From: Strongylocentrotus droebachiensis
Taxonomy: Eukaryota > Echinodermata > Echinoidea > Camarodonta > Strongylocentrotidae
Length of the DNA stretch: 64,000 nucleotides
Assembly (NCBI GenBank): GCA_035222895.1
Contig: JAVYIG010004976.1
Span: 83,164-147,163 of the forward strand
Reading direction: 5' to 3'
Shown here piece by piece: positions 58,199-64,000 of this stretch; within the stretch, counting starts at the first letter, position 1; each line of letters begins with the position of its first letter. A program made the translations under genes and the position numbers. The notes below the pieces were generated by a model. It did no database searches, was not told where the DNA came from, and saw only the letters and a list, made by a program, of their open reading frames with translations.

Positions 58199-58586
58199 GA
58201 GGCGAATTGGCTCAGTCGGTAGAGCGTCTGCCTGTTGGCCCAAAGATCTTGGGTTCGACTCTCACCCAGGCGGATGAATGAAGCAAGCGTTGTGTGTTAA
58301 CGTGCCCTCCCCTTGTTGTTTCATAGACGCAGGCTATGTTACATGGAAAACAATCCGTCTCTCGGATAGGATGTTAAAAGGAGACCCCGTGTACAGGATA
58401 GTCACCACCCTTGCATGTTAAGAACCCACAGCACTATTCGTATAAGAATAGGGGAAAAACCCGGTGTAGTGGTCAACCTGCACACCCCACTCGGGCCGAA
58501 TATATATATATATACGGCATCTGCAAGAATCTTCAGTACCGGTATTGAAGGATAGGAGGCAGATTATCTTCAAGAAGGAGAAGAAG
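58199..58586 (+). mobile_element. tRNA-derived SINE, copy 2 (plus strand)
   Basis: The head 58201-58273 is tRNA-like: TTGGCTCAGTCGGTAGAGCG (A box) and GGGTTCGACTCTCACCCAGG (B box). Body GTTAACGTGCCCTCCCCTTG, CATAGACGCAGGCTATGTTA, GGATAGGATGTTAA, ATAGTCACCACCCTTGCATG, then a GAAGGAGAAGAAG tail. The body matches the minus-strand copy at 54653-55107. Transcription would be by RNA polymerase III from the internal A and B boxes. Confidence 0.85.
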
Positions 58587-59181
58587 TATATTGCACTCTG
58601 CAGCGTAGTGTAGTCTAGTGCCTAGTCATGCTAGTGGTTTCTAAATTTACTCTAGAGTATTGATCTTTTTTTGGCACAGTCTTGACTCTATGTGTCTCTT
58701 AGTTTACGTCAAGACTCTGTCTCTACTCTCAGTCTTTAGACTGCAAACATTGTAGCAGTGACTGTTGTTTTCAGTCACTGAGTCTGAATGTGAACCTAGC
58801 TATTTTAAAGGAGCTACACAAAGAAAATGTACTAACAACTGATAATTAGAACAAATTACGTATGGATGGAAAGATTTTCTCTTGAAAAACACGAATAATT
58901 TGCTGAGAAATCATATAGATATCATGGAAAGGCGTAAAATGCAATTTTTCAAGACCCTTCTTAGACCCCCAAGCGCCCCCGAACGTAAGCCAAACACACG
59001 AGCGTAGCGAGCTCTGAATAGTGACGTCACACCCTGGACAAACAGGCAAACAAGAGGAAATTTGTTGTATTTGATCAGTAGGGCTTCCCCTTCGCAATGA
59101 TATGAATTTTGCATCAATTCAATACACTTTTGCTTCTTGGTGCGACTTCTTAAGAATAAATTTTCCCCCTCCCTTTTACAG

Positions 59182-59274
59182 GAAATATACAGAGTGTATT
59201 ACCATATGCTTGCTTCTTTGAGTATGTGCCTGAAACAAGAATGTCCTGGAGAAAACAGACCACCACAAGAGAAG
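59182..59274 (+). CDS. Exon-like ORF, unidentified
   Basis: Acceptor CCCCTCCCTTTTACAG, donor GAGAAG|GTAAAC, 93 bp (31 codons, phase 0/0) reading EIYRVYYHMLASLSMCLK through ENRPPQEK. A possible next exon 59723-59859 (acceptor CTGTTCCAG, donor GGACTG|GTAATT) closes after 8 codons in phase. It may be the end of a small gene, a non-coding transcript, or chance. Confidence 0.3.
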
Positions 59275-60007
59275 GTAAACCTTTTTTTATTTTATTTTTT
59301 TAACATGGACTTTTTAAAACTTGATTTTTTAAATGGGTGGGGCATTAGATAAGGCCAAGTTGGAGGGGTATGCAAAGGGCTGGTTTGAGAAGTATCCATT
59401 CAGGGTGGCTACATGTATGTGTGCAACAAGATGTCTACTAACAAGTTGCTGTAGTGTTTATTTAAAGTGTATTTTAACTTCCAATATATATTTTTTATAA
59501 TTAACATTTGAAGGCCCTGAAGAAGGGATGGGGGGGGGGGGGGGGGAGGAGAGTCCTATACACGAAATAGAATGACAAGCAAAAAGAAAATAATTGACCT
59601 TCATATTTTGCTGAAAAAGAAAGTAAACATTAAAGACAATTGAACAAATAAATAATGCAATTTTTGTGTATTCTTACATATTTGGTTAATATTTATTGAA
59701 TATTTTTATAATTCTGTTCCAGGGATGGAGAGGAGGGGCTTGCTGTTGAGAGATCATGGGGTGCCTTGAGATTCCACTTCCAGTCTTGATGTTCTCCCCC
59801 TTACCTCAAAGCGATGGCCTCTTGTGCCTGGCAATATATGAGCGAAGCACAATGGACTGGTAATTCATAATGCATATTACAATGTTTTTTTTTAACAAAT
59901 CAGGGAAAGAAGCAGAGATAAATTCATAGCATATGAATCTGTCATGGCATTTTTAGTAACTCAACATTTGCTCCTGCAACGACTACTCTAGGCTTTATTT
60001 TGTCAAA

Positions 60008-60075
60008 GGTTTAGGGTTAGACTGAGGGTTGGAATTGGGATTAAGGTGGTTTAGGTTTAGGGTTAGGCCTAGGGA
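60008..60075 (+). repeat. Degenerate TTAGGG-like tract
   Basis: TTTAGGGTTAGACTGAGGGTTGGAATTGGGATTAAGGTGG then TTTAGGTTTAGGGTTAGGCC: variants of the TTAGGG unit. Confidence 0.55.
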
Positions 60076-60079
60076 TGAA

Positions 60080-61500
60080 GTTTAATAGTGTAGAAAAATT
60101 ATGTGAAGCAATTGTCTCAGGAGAAGTTGTCGTACAACTGCATTTTCCAGGTGCTGGTGGAGCTGCATGTATCTCTTACTCATCAATGGTAGTTTTGAAA
60201 TCTTCCTCTGTATTGTGAAAGCAGCAACATGATGAAGAGTGGAAGGGAAAAAAGTATACAACACAGTATCATTTACAATAGATTTTATGAAGTAAAAACA
60301 CACTGGCCTGCAGTTTGTGAAACATGTAGCACTGTATTACCAATTAAAAGAATTCAGCGATTTTTGCAACATGCTCTATTGGCATTTATTTACTGGTTAT
60401 GTTGTAACACAAAATGAACTCTTGACTTTAATCCTGGATCCATTGCTAAACATAATGTCAACCCTAAATGTATTAAACATTGCCAGACCCAATTTTGGGC
60501 TACCCTAAATCCCTTTCTACATACCAGTATTGTTCAAAGTTTATATTTTATTACACCCTTACTGCGAGTTCTAGAAATTCTGCAAGAACCCTACCCTGCT
60601 GTTCACTTTATAATTAGTACTGTACATTGCTTTCATGAACATGCCATAAAAGTGAAATATATTTTATGTCTCTGTACAAACAGGTGCCTGTACATGTAAT
60701 GTATTTCATGCAAATGAAGGGTAGAATGAGAAGCTCACGATGATATGGTAGACAAGGACCTTGCTGTCTAAAGCTCGGAGGCCAGATTGCAGTGTCTGAA
60801 GTAAGTTGCCCCATAGAAGAGCGAGAACTTTCTGTTGCAATTGTTAACCAACACATCCTTACCACATGCAACCCATCCCACTTTCACAATATATTCTCTT
60901 AACAACAGTAACCCAAGTTCAACGTTTGGATTGGTGATTTTAAACAAAAATGGGGGTGGCAGGGCGCTCAGCCTAGCAGTACAAGATCTAGATATGTCAT
61001 ATGGCTGTATCTTGGATGTCCTGGAGGTAGTTGCCCGAGAAGTGTGATAAAGAAAAATATGTTTGCATACTAACAGTAAAAAAAAAAAAATGACTGGACA
61101 CCTTTGGTTGTAACAACTCAGATCAGAATGAGATTTTTACACTGTAAAGTTGCTGATGTCAAGTATTTTTGGAATTCAATTCTATGATTTATCTGTGAAT
61201 GCCATTTTAAAACGATGGTCTGAATGTTTAATTAGATCTTTTACACAAACGTAGTATATTAGTAATGAAAGGCATGTTGGTAATACAGTAATTTCATTTC
61301 AGACCATGAAGACCATGTATTATTATAATTATCTGGGATCTGTCGTTGGGCTGATAAGCATGGAATATAAGGAATGTACTCCTGTCGAGCGAACAATATG
61401 TTTATATAAAACGAATAACCCTTTGAAGATTACTTACTAGAAAAAGTAGAACCAGAAGAAAAAGAAGAAGAAATACACTGATGATGTCAGCTTTACTTCC
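60080..61500. other. Intergenic, nothing recognised
   Basis: No gene or repeat copy supported. Confidence 0.4.
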
Positions 61501-62300
61501 TAAAGTTGTATACTATTTGAAAATAGTTTATATTTTATTCATGAACAGCCGGCTTGTCAGAATTGCGTGCAAGGATGCCATTGGACTTTTTTGTACTAGT
61601 AGCTGAAGGGGAGCAGTCACCAGAAGGAGCATGCAACTCCAAAACAATGTGGATACTTCTACCGAGTTCATCTCAAGAATCGAGATGTGACAGTGGATGT
61701 ACATGTAGAGGGGTTTGTGACCCTCCTGACTGTGGACTACTTGCAAAACACATAAACTCAATCAATGGATTATAGAGGAGTAATGGTGGGTCCGGTGAGC
61801 TCAACTCTGGAGGTTAAGTTCGCAAAATTAATAAAGTTCCTTTTAATATCGGTGTATATGGTTCCAGGGATTAATTTGACGCAATGCCTCGTAGAGTCGT
61901 AGTGACACAGCCTTTTAAGGGGCAACACGTGTCAGAAGGTATAAAATGGGAAGAAGTTCCTGAATTGGCGCGAGCTTTTACTTTTGGGATGACTTCCTCA
62001 TTTTGTTTCATACCTCATTTCCTTTGCCGCCATGAGGTGCTAAAGTTTTAGCAGAGTTGGGGGCTTCCAGCCCATAGATGTGACTTTTCGTGATTATATG
62101 TAATAAATCGTAATAAAGTTACTATCCACTTCAACACTTGACTCTTGTCGAGAATTTTATTTCTTTGTGTGGACTTTGTTCTTCTCTGGAACGCGATTTG
62201 GGCAGTGTGATAGGCGGCCACCAGCCACTCAGTAGCCGGGGCTGTTTCATATATAAAGAATGTGTGAAGACAAGCGACTGCATTATAAGCTCAGCATGAT
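61500..62300. other. Unexplained, less AT-rich segment; possible solo-LTR-like region
   Basis: A 73-codon + strand ORF (61554-61775) has no motif I recognise. Further on, a TATA-like GTATAAAATGG (about 61938) and AATAAA-type signals (about 62101-62116) lie about 165 bases apart, as in an LTR promoter/polyA arrangement, but I cannot find matching TG...CA ends or a second copy. Confidence 0.25.
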
Positions 62301-62559
62301 CAGTAACATTGATTCCTTTTATGAGGAATATCAATTTTTGTTCCTCCCAACCATGAGTTGTACATATTCTTTGATTCGGGGAGGGGTTGGTGAAAAGGGA
62401 AAAGTGCCCCATATTTTGTATTGTAACCGGTTTTGTTTTGTACATAAGGAGACAAGGATAATATAGTAATATAGCAGAAAATTATAATTGCTAGGTCCTA
62501 AGTAACATTTTTCCATCACCTATACCGTTTACTTTTATTCAAGTTTATATCATTTAAAT

Positions 62560-63150
62560 TTTTATGCCTCCATTACGAAGTAGCCGGAGGCATTATGTTT
62601 TTTGGTCATCCGTACGTCCCGTTCTCGTGATCGCGTTATCTGAAGAACCGATTGATCTTGCAGGGCCGATGAACTGATTAGATTTTGGGGTCAAAGGTCA
62701 CAGGGCTCATTATGTATGCAAAAAACAGCTTGTGATCGCGTTATCTGAAGAACCGATTGATGGGTTCCTGCCAAACTTTGGTCATGTATGTATCTTGCAG
62801 AGCCGATGAACTGATTAGATTTTGGGGTCACGAGGTCAAAGGTCACAGGGCTCATTATGTATGCAAAAACAGCTCGTGATCGCATTATCATTAGAACAGA
62901 TTGATGGATTCCTGCCAAACTTAGATCATGTATGTATCTTGCAGAGCCAATGAACTGAGTAGATTTTAGGGTCATGAGGTCAAAGATCAAAGGGTCGTAT
63001 ATGAGAAATTGCTTGTAATCACGATATTCTGAGAACCTGTTGATGGATTACAATTGAACTTGAATTTGAAAAAAAATCTTCTGTTTTGGTTTGTAAAATA
63101 GCTCTATGACGGAGGCATCATTTTCGACTGCGCGCAGTCGAAGTTCAATC
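62560..63150. repeat. Tandem-repeat element with CGTGATCGC units
   Basis: It starts ATGCCTCCATTACGAAGTAG with CGGAGGCAT as a short inverted repeat, followed by TCCGTACGTCCCG. Units of about 143 bases (first shortened to 105) start near 62626, 62731, 62875 and 63014, with TTATCTGAAGAACCGATTGA, GATGAACTGATTAGATTTTG and TCAAAGGTCACAGGGCTCAT. It ends GACGGAGGCATCATTTTCGA and the palindrome CGACTGCGCGCAGTCG. Confidence 0.85.
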
Positions 63151-63324
63151 TATTTTTTTCTTGCCTGAAGGTGGGCGGGATGGATTCCAGATATATTTTC
63201 CCCAAAACAGTGATGTCGTGGAAACTTACCATCATTGGACCGCTCTACATAGCGTCTTGATTAACATTGTGTCTCCATGTATCCATGTATACTATTGTGT
63301 GACAAACATTAACAATAGTATTTC

Positions 63325-63960
63325 AGTAAGGAGCAAGAGAGAGAGAGAGGGTTGGAGGCAATTAGAGAGGGAGAAGGAACACGATGAGCAAGACGGCAAA
63401 TGAGGCGATAGAATGAGTGGAGAGAGGGTGGGGAAGGAGGATCGAGAGAATAGAAGGGGACGAGGCGAGAAGGAGACTGAGTGTGGAAAACAGAGGGGGA
63501 GGGGCAAAGGAGGGCGGGAGCAGGAGGAAGAAGAGAGAGGTATAAAGAGTGGAATAGGGAAGAGGGAGGAGATGGATCGAGTGAGAAAAAGAGGGTAAAA
63601 TGGGGGAAGAAAATGGAGGAAGGGCTAGAAATGAGTGGGACTATAATAATGATATATGCCCGCTATATCATGTTAGGCTGAAAGAGGAGGAAGGCCAAGA
63701 GATGGGAGGGTGATATTATATACAATGAGGAGACTCCGTGAAAGCAGGGGGAGAAAGAGGAATTAATGGGGGGGGGAGGTTAAATGGGGAACAAAAAGTA
63801 GAGGAAACAGGAGGAACAGTGGAGCTGAGATGAGCGAGGTTACGAGAGGGGCAGTGGCGGATCCGGGGGGGGGGGCGTTCCCCTCCCCCCTTTGAAAATA
63901 ACACGTTAATTTTACCTTTTGGGGGAGATGCCCCCCCCCACCCCAAATAAAGTGTACTCA
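63325..63960. repeat. Purine-rich tract and G-run element at window end
   Basis: A GA/GGA-rich low-complexity region (63328-63650, again to 63830) yields Arg/Glu/Gly ORFs that I do not accept. At 63850 GTGGCGGATCCGGGGGGG starts a G-run element like that at 50405-50790. Confidence 0.75.
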
Positions 63961-64000
63961 CTACCCAACTAAGGGGAGATTGAAGAGGAAACAAAAAGTA

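Noticed and set aside
58201-58273. Functional tRNA gene
   Set aside because: A and B boxes are present, but the anticodon arm does not fold properly and the sequence continues into a SINE body shared with 54653-55107.
63292-63681. Arg/Glu/Gly-rich ORFs at the window end
   Set aside because: Low-complexity purine tract.

Overview
This is eukaryotic, intron-rich, AT-rich DNA loaded with transposable elements. GT-AG introns, a tRNA-headed SINE, an intact two-ORF LINE, many small TIR elements (MITEs), long poly-G/poly-C runs, frequent TACATGTA words and a gene related to the TFII-I (GTF2I) family all fit a marine invertebrate deuterostome, most likely an echinoderm such as a sea urchin. That assignment is inference; nothing here proves the species.

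The left half (685-30450, + strand) holds one gene of about 30 kb that I assembled by hand from splice sites and reading phase. Its 15 coding exons, counting three tandem copies of one exon, give exactly 544 codons including the stop. In order the product has: a Ser/Thr-rich N-terminus; an atypical homeobox-like segment; a segment resembling the N-terminal region of TFII-I; one GTF2I-type repeat (exons 6-7); an acidic linker built partly from a 72-bp exon present three times with identical sequence; two small basic (K/R-P-R) exons; and a C-terminal chromodomain with its methyl-lysine cage residues. I know of no described protein with homeobox-like, GTF2I and chromo modules together, so this is the best candidate in the window for something undescribed. 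Two oddities matter: an in-frame TAA lies in exon 3 inside the homeobox-like third helix, with a well-placed ATG 34 bases downstream; and the chromodomain stop codon straddles the insertion site of a palindromic MITE.

The introns are filled with mobile DNA. Intron 2 carries an apparently intact CR1/L2/Jockey-type LINE (about 3598-8533) inserted inside an older TTAA-flanked MITE, a 2.9-kb PIF/Harbinger-like non-autonomous element (9091-11994) with a degenerate purine-rich minisatellite and a nested TTAA MITE, and further MITE copies. Intron 7 and its duplicates form a tandem triplication of about 0.75 kb per unit (20150-23150).

The right half (30.8-64 kb) is mostly repeats: MITEs (several with TTAA flanks), a composite poly-G element present twice (38.1-38.9 and 55.1-56.6 kb), a Ty3/gypsy RNase H fragment (39.9 kb), three tandem 0.87-kb units each holding a large palindrome (41.6-44.2 kb), a dead LINE reverse-transcriptase C-terminus (47.5-48.0 kb), two opposite-strand copies of a tRNA-derived SINE (54.7 and 58.2 kb), and two tandem-repeat elements with GTCCGTCC/CGTGATCGC cores (57.2 and 62.6 kb). 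Gene-like signals there are weak: one terminal-exon-like ORF (47098-47225), one exon-like ORF (59182-59274), and a minus-strand fragment with a Dx[DN]xDG-like motif (35.9-36.1 kb).
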